Shown: positions 22,308 through 33,819 of the stretch, piece by piece
Position numbering within the stretch: position 1 is the first letter of the stretch
Layout: each line of letters opens with the position of its first letter
Assembly (NCBI GenBank): GCA_023525975.1
Contig: CM042025.1
Span: forward strand, 2,061,001-2,125,000
Reading direction: 5' to 3'
DNA from: Smallanthus sonchifolius
Taxonomy: Eukaryota > Streptophyta > Magnoliopsida > Asterales > Asteraceae
Length of the DNA: 64,000 nucleotides
Notes under the pieces: generated by a model
The model's database searches: none
What the model saw: only the letters and a program-made list of their open reading frames with translations
What the model was told of the DNA's origin: nothing
Translations under genes and position numbers: made by a program

Positions 22308-24522
22308 CAGAGACGGGCAAAAAACCGGTTTGAAATTTCAAACCGGGCGTAACCCGAAAACCGGTTCAAACCCGAGTGAAACCGCCGGTTATAAACCGGT
22401 TTGTCATATTCTGGAGCCCATCGGGTTACGAACCGGTTCTCCAACCCGGTCCACAAAACCGGTTTTTAAACCGGTTCAAACCGGTTTTTCACGCTGAACG
22501 GTTTATAGCCGTTACAAAACGGCTTTATAGCCGTTGGAGAGTTTTCTAGCCCTTTTTTTTTTGTCTATTTTCACCCTTAACTCAATATAAATAGGTGGGG
22601 GTGTTTAGGGTTGATCACACCTCTCTCTAAACTCTCTAATCTCTCAAACCGCTCTTTAAACTCGTTAAACGCTCTCTAAACTCTTAAAAAAAAACCATGG
22701 CAAGTAGTGTTGGTGATTCATCAAACGAAGTTAGCGTTGTGGAAATTCGACCAACAACGAGAAATCCAGCAATTTGGTGCATTTACGATTTATGTTTGTT
22801 GTCAAACGGGAATGAACGTGCTCGGTGCAAGATGTGTGGTGCGTTTTTGCAATGATGTTTTTTTCCATAGTCGATGTGTCGCACACATCATTAACTTGGC
22901 GGTGCAAGCCGGGCTTGCAATTGAAGAGGTTTCAAACTTAGCATATGCTTTTCGATTAACGCTTAAAGATATTTTTAGTAACAAAAAAAGATACCATGAT
23001 TATATTAGATTTTGTCATGAAACGAATAATCTTTGCTTAGGTCCGATTTGGGACGTCGAGACAAGATGGAACTCGACTTATAATATGTTTTATAGCGCTT
23101 TACGACAAAGAGAAACTTTAGAAATATTTCATGAAATGCTTGCCTCAAAACCTCGTCGTAAAATTCTAAAGTTTCCGTCTACGAGTTGGGACATTTTAAA
23201 AGACGTAACCGAATTGTTTGGAGTTTTCAAAACCGCCACCACTTTTTATCCGGTGTTTATTATCCCACAAGTTCGTTAACTCTAAAACAAATATATTTAA
23301 TGGCTAACAAGTTGTATGAACTTGAAATTAAAAGCACTCTTTTTACAAAAATGATAGAACCGATGAAAGAAAAATTAGTAAAATATTTTAAAGAAATGTC
23401 TCCCGTTATAACTTGTGTCGCCGCGTTAAACCCTACCATAAATGTTTTCGGGGTTGAAACGTTGATTGATAGAATTACTTACGCTTTGAATTTGGATAGT
23501 GAAGACATCCATTTTGCACAAGGCACAAAAACATATTTTAACAAATGTTTACAAGATTTATTTGATGTTTATTTACATAAATATGGTACAACTCTGACTC
23601 CACATGATACAATGGGTACATCATCAAGTGGTAGCTCGAGAGATTTTAATTTGAATTTATATAACGAAATGTTAAATGAATTTAGTAAACGGGCTCGAGG
23701 TACCACCCCGAGTAGCGAACTCGGAAGGTATATTGGCACAAACTTTTTAGCGTTTATGCCTCCTACCGTTTTTGAGAAGTTTGATATTTTGGCTTGGTGG
23801 AAAAAAAAAAGAAGCTTCGTTTCCGATTCTTTCCGCCATGGCCCGTGATGTACTAACCATCCAAGCTTCCACGGTAGCTTCGGAATCTGCGTTTTCTTTT
23901 AGTGGCAGGGTCTTATCGATACGAAGGACTAGACTCACCCCCCTAGCGATGGAAATGTGCATTTGCTTGAAGGACCAAACTTCTCTCGAAGACGAAATTC
24001 AAGCCGAAGAAATCATACACAACAACGAGGTTGATCTTGGAATATCCGAACCAGTCACCGATGAAGAACTAGCCGAAGATGCAAGGCTACGAAGCTCCAG
24101 TTCCGAAGACAACGCACAAGAATTATCAATCAATATTCCAAAAAAATAAAAATATATATTGTCATTTGTAATGTTTTATAATTTTATAATTTTATCTTGT
24201 CATGTTTTTTAATTTCCGAACTTTCCAAATATTAATAAACGTTGCACTTTATGTTTTATATTTGTTATATTTTTTTTGATTTTTTATTAAAAATATCAAA
24301 TTTATTTTAATTTGTTCAATTTTTTTAATTAAAACCGGTTTAACACACAAACTGGTTTCAACTCAACCCTAACCGGTTTAATAGGTTAGGGATTTGCTTG
24401 CCTTCAAACCGGGTTAACCCGAACCGGTGTAGGGCCAAATCGGTTTTAACTTTCCATTAACCAAACCGGTTCAGGTCAGGTTCGAACCGGTTCGAATTAA
24501 AAAACCGTTTTGTGCACCTCTA
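22308..24522 (+). mobile_element. hAT transposon with degenerate transposase gene
   Basis: Ends are CAGAGACGGGCAAAA on the left and TAGAGGTGCACAAAA in reverse on the right. Flanking 8-mers CCTGTAAG (22300-22307) and CTTGTAAG (24523-24530) match at 7 of 8. Both subterminal zones are dense in AACCGG/CCGGTT. A TATA-like TATAAATAGG at about 22586-22595 precedes a CT-rich leader and the transposase ATG. Confidence 0.9.
22697..24149 (+). pseudogene. hAT transposase, BED finger to dimerisation domain, broken
   Basis: The transposase binds element ends and catalyses cut-and-paste in the nucleus. The ATG at 22697 opens a BED-type finger (RPTTRNPAIW, ARCKMCGAF), stopped by TGA at 22853. It then continues one frame over at the conserved RCVAHIINLAVQAG block, so the region between the finger and this block is largely deleted. 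Further blocks are WDVETRWNSTYNM, a catalytic middle part from 23280, and the C-terminal dimerisation motif ASTVASESAFSFSGRVLS. Single-base indels shift the frame near 23250 and in the A-run near 23807. At least three lesions plus the deletion make it non-functional. The finger is related to the one at 36445-36615. Confidence 0.9.
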
Positions 24523-24560
24523 CTTGTAAGTGGTAACTTGTTAATAAACCATCATATTGA

Positions 24561-24670
24561 TGACGTGAGCGAATCTACGTCCCCAGCATGACGTATGTCA
24601 ATAATACACAGTCAAAAGCAATGGCAAATTCCAAACCACCATCCCACCGTCAATTCCTTGTATAAATTAA
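24561..24670 (+). promoter_or_regulatory. Candidate salicylate-responsive promoter of the NIMIN gene
   Basis: TGACG motifs occur at 24561 (TGATGACGTGA) and 24589 (ATGACGTATGTCA), the core bound by TGA bZIP factors. W-box-like TTGACT (reverse AGTCAA at 24610) and a second TGAC core (reverse GTCA near 24650) follow. A TATA-like TATAAATTAA starts at 24661, 81 bp before the ATG. TGA/NPR1 and WRKY control of NIMIN genes is established in Arabidopsis; here it is inferred from motifs only. The left TGACG lies 31 bp beyond the TSD of the neighbouring hAT element. Confidence 0.55.
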
Positions 24671-24741
24671 ACTCTTTCACACCCACCAAATTCATTATTA
24701 ATCAAGTTCTCAAACTTCAATTCATCGATCGAAAAATCTCC

Positions 24742-25077
24742 ATGGAAGACCATCAAAACATCATCAAAAGCTTCAGAGACGATCACGATGATGATGATGA
24801 CGATGAAAAGAAGATGGAGATGTTCTATTCACTGATCAGAAGTTTCAGAGAAGCACGTGATCGGAGAAAGCAGGAGCTTGAAGAAATGGAGAAAGCAAAT
24901 AAAACCAGAAAATTACATCGTTTTCAATCGCCGTCTTCTTCCTTCGAACGCCATGATTTCCACGTCACCCTTCCAAATGATGATCATCATCATCATCTTC
25001 CTCATTCTCACCCCCACAAACCTCGTGATCAAGAACAGGAAGAAGATGACAGCTTGAACCTCAAACTATCGTTGTAG
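24742..25077 (+). CDS. NIMIN: NIMIN-like NPR1-interacting protein, 111 aa
   Basis: NIMIN proteins are small nuclear partners of NPR1 that dampen salicylate-induced PR gene expression. The call rests on the signature EMFYSLIRSFREARDRR (about residues 31-47), the following charged helix QELEEMEKANK, and a C-terminal EAR-type repression motif (LNLKLSL) ending at the last residue. The chosen start is the ATG at 24742 (context ATCTCCATGG); the frame is open for 49 more codons upstream but that part overlaps the TATA-like box and reads as non-coding. There is a single exon. An Asp run lies near the N-terminus and a His-rich stretch at about residues 77-90. A possible AATAAA signal is at 25170. The frame is intact and the length is normal for the family. 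Which NIMIN subgroup it belongs to is not decided. Confidence 0.87.
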   Translation: MEDHQNIIKSFRDDHDDDDDDEKKMEMFYSLIRSFREARDRRKQELEEMEKANKTRKLHRFQSPSSSFERHDFHVTLPNDDHHHHLPHSHPHKPRDQEQEEDDSLNLKLSL

Positions 25078-25382
25078 ATCGACGTACCCATCATATATTA
25101 TGTAATCCTTAGATTAGATGTGCTTGTTGCAGTAATCCGTTTGGGGATGATAATCACCGGATTCACAATAATAAACTAGTATCTTTCAATGGCCACATGA
25201 TCATCCTTTTCGTGCCAATTTTATAACATCGATTATTCATAATTTGTAATTATTACATATATTATAGTACTAAGTTAGAATCCTTTCACATGGGTTAAAT
25301 AAAGGAAATATTAAATAGTTGGTAACGATGATTTATGAATTATAAAGGAAATATTATATATATTTTTTATATAGCAAACTCA

Positions 25383-25495
25383 CACACACTCTAAATCTAC
25401 ACCACTTGTCAACGACGGTCTAGAACCCACAACCTCTTAGGAAAGGGACATTTTACAACACACCTGGATACCATTGAGTCAAAGGTCATTTAGGA
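25383..25495 (-). mobile_element. tRNA-derived SINE, probable
   Basis: The minus strand reads a tRNA-like start (TGACTCAATGGTATCC) with GGTTCTAGACC downstream and a GTGTGTGTGAG tail. It shares layout with 25808-25912. The duplication was not resolved. Confidence 0.5.
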
Positions 25496-25807
25496 ATAAT
25501 TAATAGTAATGAAGATTTAGAAATAATTAATAAATGAAACATTAAATAGTTAGTAATGAAGAAAAAATAAGCGGGAAAAAATATTTTGGGCTTACAGAAT
25601 TGTAACACGTGACGCAACCAGATAATTATTTATTAGGTATAGATTTAGCCTTCAAATGAGTCGAGCTTTCGTTATGCTATTTGAGCTCGAGCACAAAAAA
25701 GAAGAGACATGTGACGAGCAGAACTCGAGTTTATAGGGCTCGACTTGATTTCTTGTTGAAATTTTCAAGTATTTATAGTAGATTAGTAGGACAACGTATA
25801 TATCCCA

Positions 25808-25912
25808 CAAAAGAACATGTAGCCCAATGGTACAAGGTGTTGAAATGATGTCCCTTTCAAGTAGTGAAGGTTATTGTGTAAATTTTGGGGTGTGTGTGTT
25901 TGCTGTAAAAAA
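25808..25912 (+). mobile_element. tRNA-derived SINE, probable
   Basis: GTAGCCCAATGGTACAAGG start, then a decayed B box and a GTGTGTGTGTTTGCTG tail with an A-run. Confidence 0.5.
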
Positions 25913-26460
25913 AAACCGCATAATTACATAAGCAATTGGAGATAGTGCTTCAAAGGACATATTTGAAAAGAGAAAGAGATGTGGTTATGCATCATAACAA
26001 ACTTATAACACACAATTAAAGCACTTAATACAATATGGTTCTCTTAGTTTTTTTTCTATTTAAATATGGTTTTGTACTTAATGACCTTCTATCTATATCT
26101 ATAAAGACTCCTCCAATACGTAACCAACTTTAAGTTCAAAACCTTAAGAACCACATAATCAATTGTACTTTGAATATATTGGGAGAGAGAAGGTTATGTG
26201 GTTACATAACTGTCTTACGTATCATACTTGAAGTAATATGAACAAGTGTTTTTACAGTTCTTAACTTAAAATATGTACATAATCAATTTTAAGTATAGAA
26301 GTATGAGAACATATAAACTTATTTATGGTACCCAAGCTAAAGAAAAGAAGGATAATTTGGGTGTTTGAAACCCTCCCTACGCGTGTTGGTATATTTGAGG
26401 CGAAGTCGAGTATGTATATTTATCAAATGAGTTTGAATTTACTTACCAAATAGGATTTCT

Positions 26461-27380
26461 ATATTTATTTGCGAGCTATTCAAGTCGTTGTAGAATAATC
26501 TTCTTAAGTTGAACTCTAGTCTTCAATATCAATGCTCTTTGAGTTATCAAATTAAATTCGCGCTGAATGTGTAATCTTCAAGTCAATTTCATCATTTGCT
26601 CTCTTGCAATAGTACACAATGAATGTCGTATCTTTTTACCAAAAGAAAAGATACAAAAACCCGATACATGCTAATGAGCATACATTTTACAATTACATTA
26701 AAATAATTATAATAATAAACACAAGGTTATAGACGTGTAGAAAAGTAATATTCGTGATTAAAAAATAAAAAGGATTACTCAATTGAACGCATGGTGGATA
26801 GAAGATGAGTTTTACTCAATTTATAGTTTTCTACTCACTTGAAAGCGTGAAGGTTCTAACAAACATGTCTTTATTCTAACGATATCCAGGCGTCTTAAAA
26901 GTCAAAATGTTATGGATTGAAGTCTCGGGTGGGTGTAATAAAGGGGTTGCGTTGCGCTAAGCATAGCTCACTCATGTTACTTTAACTGAATGTATCCACT
27001 TCTCCATACTAAATTAATTATTCCGTCTCTCTACTTTTATTTAGTAGAGGGGTACGTTTAGCATACGCAAGGTACGTTTAGACTAACCTATTAAAAGTAC
27101 ATATATAAGTATTTATCATTAAAAAATATTTCATTTATTAAAAAGAAAAGTTAAGGTATTTAATAAATGATGCAAGCAAAAGCTGCATTTGTTTGAATAA
27201 TTGAAAAGTAGAACGAAATATACTCCAACCCCAGTCCAGTGGTAAAGGAAAAATTTTCTATTAACACTAAGATTTAAGAAGGTCATGAGTTCAAATCTCA
27301 TCCTACAGGAATAAAGAAATTTATCTTTCTAAAAAATAAAGAACGAAATATACTCGATTTTAATTAACAAAAGGTATAAT
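26461..27380. repeat. Duplicated block, copy 1 (left part)
   Basis: Shares ordered words with 34500-35060: TTGAACTCTAGTCTT, CAAGTCAATTTCATCATTTGCTCT, GAAAAGATAC, CATGCTA.TGA.CATACATTT, ACGCAT.GTGGATAGAA. Non-coding. A SINE and a 2.7-kb repeat cluster were later inserted on this copy only; homology resumes at about 30125-30290. Confidence 0.7.
27226..27340 (+). mobile_element. tRNA-derived SINE with 15-bp TSD
   Basis: Perfect duplication GAACGAAATATACTC at 27211-27225 and 27341-27355. A-box-like AGTCCAGTGGTAAAGG and B-box GAGTTCAAATCTCATCC. The paralogous block at about 35030 lacks the element. Confidence 0.85.
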
Positions 27381-28129
27381 TACTATGTACAGCAAATAAC
27401 AACTTAAATGAATAGTATAACTTTCATTTTTTATAAATCGATCATAAAACTTTTGTAAATTTAAGTTTGGTCACATAGCTTTTTTTTCTTAATTTGAATA
27501 ATTACCATATAGCCCCTTAACTTTAATTAAAGTTACATTATACATCTTCAACTTATTTTTTTTAAAATTGATCATAAAACTTTTGTACTTTGAAATTTGG
27601 CCACAAAGTTTTTTTTCCCCTTGTAAGGCCCCAAACCCGGGAGGCCTTACTGGTTGGATTTACTCATTCACAAACAGTTCTTAAACATGAATATCAAATA
27701 ACGCAGCGGAAAATTTCATTTAAACATAACTTAATCGTTGTTCATACATGCGGAAGCGTAAACATTGATTAAAACATATTTACATCATAACTAAACATAA
27801 CGGGATGCCAGTCTTCAAAGCAGTCGGGTAACTCTTCATCTCTAGGCAAGCATCACCGTTCATCCTCATAACCTGCCTTAACCTGAATGTGTACACTTAA
27901 AAACGTCAGCTACGCTTGTGAGTTCTAGTTTTTGTTCGATTTAAGAAATGGTTCATCATTCAAACATTCATTAGGGTTTAACATTCGTATAAGAAAACAG
28001 GGCCTTTCATTCGTAAACCTTCGCACATTTAAACACATTGAACGGATCATTTGTTTAAAACATTAACATTCATTTAAGTCATACATTACTATCTAAAATC
28101 TGTATCGTTACGCGTCTCTATGTCCCCGT

Positions 28130-28400
28130 AGGAACCTTTAATGTTGTGGGCAACCGCTACGTATCGCCGTCATTGCCACAACCATTCATTACGTGGGGTC
28201 AACCGTTACGTATCGCCGTCATTGCCCAACACGCATATTTCCTTTGGAAATTAACCGTTACGTATCGCCGTCATTAATTTCCCATTACCATTCAATACGT
28301 GGGGTCAAACGTTACGTATCGCCGTCATTGCCCAACACGCATCTTTCCTTTGGAAATTAACCGTTACGTATCGCCGTCATTAATTTCCCATTACCCTTTC
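28130..28400. repeat. Tandem CGTTACGTATCGCCGTCATT units
   Basis: At least five copies of the 20-bp word separated by alternating spacers (TTGGAAATTAA or GTGGGGTCAA), within the solo LTR. Confidence 0.85.
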
Positions 28401-29050
28401 CCTTAGGATGATCGTCATCACCCGAGTAACCGTCGTTACTCCCTTACCAGTTGTACCACATCAAAACCATTGGCAGGCCACTAAGACACTACCCCTGTTG
28501 TTCTTATGGTAACTATGGCTCGCTGTCCATAATCTACCACAAGGCTGGGAATCTCGTTCCCAGACTTCATTCGTCAATTCCATTCATTCGACAGATTAGA
28601 TTTATAATGACTTCTTTAAAACCTTTGCCCCTTTTTGTTTTCTTTTCATAAAACCTTTCCTTCACTTTCAAAACCCTTTACCTTTTCATTAAACCATTTC
28701 TTTATAACATTCGTTCGTAAACATTCCGTTCATAAACTTTCTTTCCATAAACCCTTCGTTCCAAATCATTTCCTTTCGTAAACGTAGTTTCATAAACATC
28801 ATTTTATAAAACATCATTTCATAAAACATCATTTCATACGTGTACACACCAGCCCGAAAACATTATATAAAAACATTTAAAAGAGGGCTTCTAGAACTCA
28901 CCTTATAAGCTAGTCTCGGTTGTCCTAAACAAAGGTCCAACAACTTCACTTCCGATCTGAATTGATTAGTTAAATACACATCAGACCAATCCCGACTCTA
29001 ACGGTTTAACCATTCTAACATACTGACTTCACTTAATCAGTTCTGATGTC

Positions 29051-29203
29051 TGCGCACTTAGCAAGTGCGCAGACCATGCTTCCTGCGCACTTAGCAAGTG
29101 CGCAGACCATGCTTCCTGCGTACTTAGCAAGTGCGCAGGTTCCTCTTCCTGCGCACTTAGCAAGTGCGCAGGACCTGCTCCGTGCGTACTTAGCAAGTGC
29201 GCA
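29051..29203. repeat. Hairpin array, five units at 33-bp period
   Basis: Units start at 29051, 29084, 29117, 29150 and 29183. Each is TGCGCACTT-AGC-AAGTGCGCA (9-bp arms, 3-nt loop). Units 3 and 5 have TGCGTACTT in the left arm, which leaves a G:U pair possible in RNA on the plus strand. Confidence 0.95.
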
Positions 29204-29663
29204 CGACCTGTTCTTCGCGAAAACCCTAACTTTCGCATTCGGGTCTGATCATGTCAAGATCCCGGACCTGTTGCATTCAAAACGTTCGTTTTCCATTAAG
29301 GAACTCAAATCCGTGATTATCTTTCAGTTCCATCCGTAAAAACGTTGCCTTTTCACCCAAAACCCGAAAAACCCAAAAACGAACAAAAACTCAGATTTAG
29401 GTCGGATCGTTACCTGAATCGAGCTTCTGATCCGGAGGTTTTTCTCACGAGTTATGGAGCAACACACTTCTCAAATCTCGGGTCGATCCGACAACTTTCT
29501 CTCTCTACGGTTTCTCTCTCTAGAAGTTGCAAATGAGAGAAATGGGTTGTGACCTTGGCTATTTATAGGGGAGGCTCCCCTTCTAGCCCATCCGACCCGA
29601 CCCGACATGCCTCGTTCGTTTATTCCGTTATTATATCTGTCGTTTTATTTTTGGGATGTTACA

Positions 29664-30690
29664 CCCCTCGACTTTAATTAAACTTTCAATACGTGTATGA
29701 TTTTTAACTACTCTTATTGTATGTTTCGACATAAATTTTAGTCGGTTTTTAATTACTCTTGTCATACATTTCGACGTATTTTTTAGCCACAAAGTTTTTT
29801 TCCCCCTCAACTTTAATTAAACTTACAATATGAGGATATTTTTAACCACTTTTATCATATGTTTCGACATAAATTTTAATAGGTTTTTAACCACTCTTAT
29901 CATATATTTCGACGTAAATTTTAATTGAAGTAAATCATCCAAGTCAACAAAACTACTTCTCAAATTCATTTTTTATATAAAGTTTCACGGTTTATCCTTC
30001 TTATTTTATTCGTTGTTACGTTCTTTTTATCTACGCCTCGACATAAATTTTATTCTAAAGCGAGGGTTACATATTTCCCATCACATCAACACCTCTGCTG
30101 CAACGCGCGAGTTTACGTCTAATGGCTGAAACTATGTTAGAAATTTATGGGGAATGTGCTAGTCCAATTGGGTTGGGCTGCAAGATGTACCTTATATGGG
30201 CCGTAAATGTGCACTCTTTAGTTTTGTTTTCTCAATAGTTGTACACTTGTGCTTTTCTACTTCACACTCTTAGAACAGGAGGAAAATTGGTTAGTGAACT
30301 GAAACTGTTTTGACCAAAACCAGTTAGGGTAGGGTTCGGACCGTTACATTTAGAAAAAAATATAATTTTATGTTATATTTATATATGAAATTCTAGAGGC
30401 ATCTTAAATTTTCTCAAAAATAGTTGTGTATGGAGACCAAATCAACGTTGTATTTTGATTTAATATGTAGACGGAACCTAGTTTTGATTTCTTACAAATA
30501 ACTCTTAAGAGTTTGAAAAAGCTTGTAATTTGTATGAGATCAAAGATCCTAATTACAAACATGATGATCTTCTCACAAAAGTGACTGACATAAGGTAAGA
30601 AAGTTAAGCAATTTCAAGATGTTGTAAACAGATATGTTTATTTACATAATATTGTAAACCTGCTAATTTTCATATAATCTAGACCTTACC
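29664..30690. other. Unclassified repeat and right part of duplicated block copy 1
   Basis: 29664-30125 belongs to the same repeat family as 21267-22000 (CGACGTAAATTTT, AACACCTCTGCTGCAACGCGCG) and ends in a CTAAT at about 30119-30123. From there to about 30290 it matches 35070-35200 (CCAATTG, CTGCAAGATG.ACCTTATATG). No gene. Confidence 0.45.
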
Positions 30691-31836
30691 CAGTGGCGGA
30701 TGTATGCCCAGCCCAGTGGGGGGCTAGGCATCCCCTAACATTTTATGGCCTGTATGTCTATAAAAAAATTTAGTGTAAATTTTGGTTTAAAAAATTAGAC
30801 ACCCATAAATTAATTTACTAGGCCCCCGTGTTCTTGATTTCTTCCATGCCCACACCCCACTCCATGAATAATCTGCCGCATCTACATCTCACTAATTGAA
30901 AAGAGGAAAAGAATAAACCTACCTAGTCAAGTGTCCATCTAAATCCTAATCAGAATAGGGAGTTCCAATCTATGATTCTCTCTCTTTTGCAAAACCAAAA
31001 TCAAGTTGGGACTAGGAGAATCACGAGGTTGAAGTTCCAATAATTCAAAATCTCCTAGTCGGTTCAAATAATCCAAAATCAAGCGGTAGAAGTTCCAATC
31101 AAATCGCAACGAACGCAATCGCAAACGAAGTTTCATTCAAAATTATTTAACGCGACATCTTAGCTTTAACACGACATTTTGAACGCGACAGCTTCATTTT
31201 GCCAGGGGCGGATGTAGTGAAGCGAGGGGGGGTGCACAGGAACCCCCCGAGTTTTGAAATTTTAGTGTAACGGTAGGTAAAAAAACTAGGGTGAACCCCC
31301 TAAAATATTATAGGGTGAACCCCCTTACGACGGCGCCCACTGCTGCTCGGTTGATCCGGTTGTGAAGCTATAAAACTAAGAACTCTTTCTTGAACTAAAT
31401 GTGTGTTCTTGAGCATTCATATGATTAGAGGTAAAAAATTGATAGAAACAAATGAGTAGATGACTCTTAAATACAAATTAGTTGATTTTGTGAACATTTG
31501 AAGCATAATTTTCATGTTTTTTTCTTTGCTTTAGACCTCCAAAAATGGTTGAGCCGCCCCTGCCCGACCCGACCCGACCCGACCAATCGAACCGAACCGA
31601 AAATTTTTATGTCCGGCCCTATGAAATTGGATCATCTAAAAACAGTGAACCCCCTGAAAAAAAATTCTGGATCCGCCACTGCATTTTGCTACCCAGTTCT
31701 GACCCGTTTTAAGCGACCCATTTTCATCCGTTTAACTAACCTCTTGTGACTACTTTAGCCAACCTGTTTTAGCTAAGCTGTTTTAACCAACTTGGTTTTA
31801 TACACCCGCTGACAAAAAGTCATGGATCCGCTACTG
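30691..31836. mobile_element. hAT element with nested hAT MITE
   Basis: Perfect 8-bp duplication ACCTTACC (30683-30690, 31837-31844). Ends CAGTGGCGGATGTATG and, reversed from the right, CAGTAGCGGATCCATG. No transposase frame; the small minus-strand frame at 30939-31136 has no domain. Confidence 0.85.
31203..31681. mobile_element. hAT MITE nested in the larger hAT element
   Basis: Perfect 8-bp duplication CATTTTGC (31195-31202, 31682-31689). Ends CAGGGGCGGATGTAG and, reversed, CAGTGGCGGATCCAG, close to those of the element it entered. Confidence 0.88.
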
Positions 31837-31844
31837 ACCTTACC

Positions 31845-32008
31845 AATATCTTTTGCTACGAGTGAGATACGTTTGTTTGCATGTTTAATATTTCATATAC
31901 ACCAACGACACATTGATACACGTAAAAATTTATACTTCATTTAAATATTTTTTTTATTATTGTATTAAGAATTCCTTACTTTGATACAAATAGTTTAAAC
32001 ACACACAA

Positions 32009-32073
<65 letters not shown>

Positions 32074-32509
32074 AGTAAAATATTATTTCCGTCTCTATGA
32101 TTGAGTCATTTTAGCCACTTTCATCCAAAAACTTATTTTTTAGCTTTTTGTCCCTGACTTTTCAAAATCTAACTATTTTCATCTATCTGACTAACTCCGT
32201 CTATATTTTAACGTTAAACCAGGGGTCGGTTTGAAATTCATACGTTAAAATCTAGCCAAATTGTCTCTGGTTTAACCAAAATTGCCATTGATTTAACATT
32301 AAAATGTAGACGGAGTTAGTCAGTTGGATGAAAATGGCTAGATTTTAAAAAACTAGAGACGAAAAAGCTAAAAAAAATTTTTTTAAATGAAAGTGACTAA
32401 AATAACCAAACAACAGAGACAAAAATGACACTTTACTCTATGTATTATCATATCCATGACTTTTGATTGTACTAGGTAGCCACTTTGATGTTGTTGATGG
32501 ATCACTTTA
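31845..32509. other. AT-rich spacer with compound microsatellite and inverted-repeat block
   Basis: Positions 31983-32072 hold (CA)n(TA)n(TG)n. From about 32100 to 32420, ATGAAAATGGCTAGATTTT and its reverse AAAATCTAACTATTTTCAT, plus ACTAACTCCGTCTA and its reverse, mark a decayed fold-back MITE without resolved ends. Confidence 0.5.
31983..32072. repeat. (CA)n(TA)n(TG)n palindromic microsatellite
   Basis: A CA run, a central (TA)n and a GT run form one long self-complementary tract that can extrude as a cruciform. Confidence 0.9.
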
Positions 32510-32720
32510 TTTTTTTTTTTTAACGGCAACATCTAGATATTCTAGGATAATTGGGTTTCCCCGGGGCAACACCTAGAACATCCAGGGCAGCCCACCCTAG
32601 GAGGAACCCCCCAACTGAGTAAACCCCTGACCTGGCCACAGACCCTTTTTTACTATGGTCAGGATTCGAACCCAAAACTTCCACTATAAAAAATCTTAGG
32701 GCCACCATTGCACCAAACAG
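32510..32720 (-). mobile_element. tRNA-derived SINE (family 2)
   Basis: Opposite-strand homologue of 33820-34037: the minus strand reads TTGGTGCAATGGTGGCCC, then GGGTTCGAATCC and TGGCCAGGTCAGGGG, ending in an A-run. The duplication was not resolved. Confidence 0.75.
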
Positions 32721-33819
32721 CAAACGGTGGAAAACTTATATATCAAAATATGTGATTTGAAAAATATTTATCAAAATAAGTGTTTTTTGAAAACTTTATT
32801 TTTTTCACTCATAATCTTATTGGATAAACAAAATTTCTATTTAAAAAATATTCTTTAAAGAAAGTTAGAGAAAAAGTTTCTAACAAAATTAAAAAATATA
32901 TATTTTAATCGTCGTATTTCATAAAAAGTTGTTTTTTAATGTTTTAAAAATTTTAATATCTAGAGTCTTAAAATAAATTCAAAAAATCTTAAATATTAAT
33001 CTCTTTACTAATTTCCGGTCTCTTCACTTCCTAGCTTGTCCTTTAGTCCTCTTCACACATTCCCGTGATTTCCCTGCATACCTAGCGCGAAGAAACAATG
33101 CAGCTGAGCGAAGCTCAGTGAACATATAAAATGGAGCTGACACAAATATCGTAACGAGTACAACTGCTACGATATATCCATGCACACAAACATATAATAA
33201 CATAGTATGACGCAACAAATTATCATAATAACATGTTACATGCTACTAGATTCAGATTTCATATAAACATATCAGATTAGCAGTTTCTCATATGAACTTC
33301 CGATGTTAAATTTCACATTAATGTTTCATATTGTTTAGTAGATCTCAAAATAACATATTTCATATTAATACATTATACAAATTTAACCTATTACATAATT
33401 CAGATTAACAGATTTCAGACAGATTAGCACGTTAAATTTACAGAAATAATCAATGAGGTAGATTCAGATATCAAAAATACAGTAGTAACCTTGGTGTACA
33501 GAGGGTTGTAGTCCCTAAGTACCAGATGTGTGCGATAGGGTGTTGTATACACTCACCATCCACCAGATGCAGGTATATCTAAGAATAATAAATCTAAACA
33601 ACTAGGACCGAGAAACACTCGTGGTTCCATTTATGAAATTGTATGGTTAGAACAATGATGAGGTGAAGAAATTAAAGGAAGAAACACTTATGCAACTAGT
33701 ATGAATGATGATTCGTATTTTCAAATTTGCAAATCTGAGATATATAGGAAGCTACATGTGATATTTATTTTAGTTTTAGAAAGAAAACAAATGTACCTCA
33801 CAAAACCCGTGACTAACAA
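32721..33819. other. AT-rich spacer without recognisable features
   Basis: No gene or repeat end was identified. The minus-strand frame at 33024-33218 has no domain or supporting context. Confidence 0.4.

Larger units (their letters stand above)
25078..27210. other. Spacer with SINE copies and one arm of a duplicated block
   Basis: No gene beyond the NIMIN 3' flank. Positions 25383-25495 and 25808-25912 are SINE-like. About 25650-25750 has GAGCTCGAG-type words of a hAT relic. From about 26461 the sequence matches 34500-35000 (see the duplicated block). Confidence 0.5.
27622..29663 (-). mobile_element. Solo LTR related to the gag-only element (family T)
   Basis: Perfect 5-bp duplication CCCCT (27617-27621, 29664-29668). 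Ends TGTAAGGCC ... ATGTTACA match the LTRs at 42222-44598 and 46451-48828 at lower identity. Read on minus it has a TATA box (TATAAAT at 29567-29561), then a five-unit hairpin array (29051-29203), tandem TACGTATCGCCGTCATT units at about 28130-28400, and a terminal inverted repeat GTAAGGCC/GGCCTTAC. Confidence 0.88.

Noticed and set aside
22154..22456. 100-codon minus-strand frame
   Set aside because: It crosses the hAT element end and its CCGG-rich subterminal repeats; no domain.
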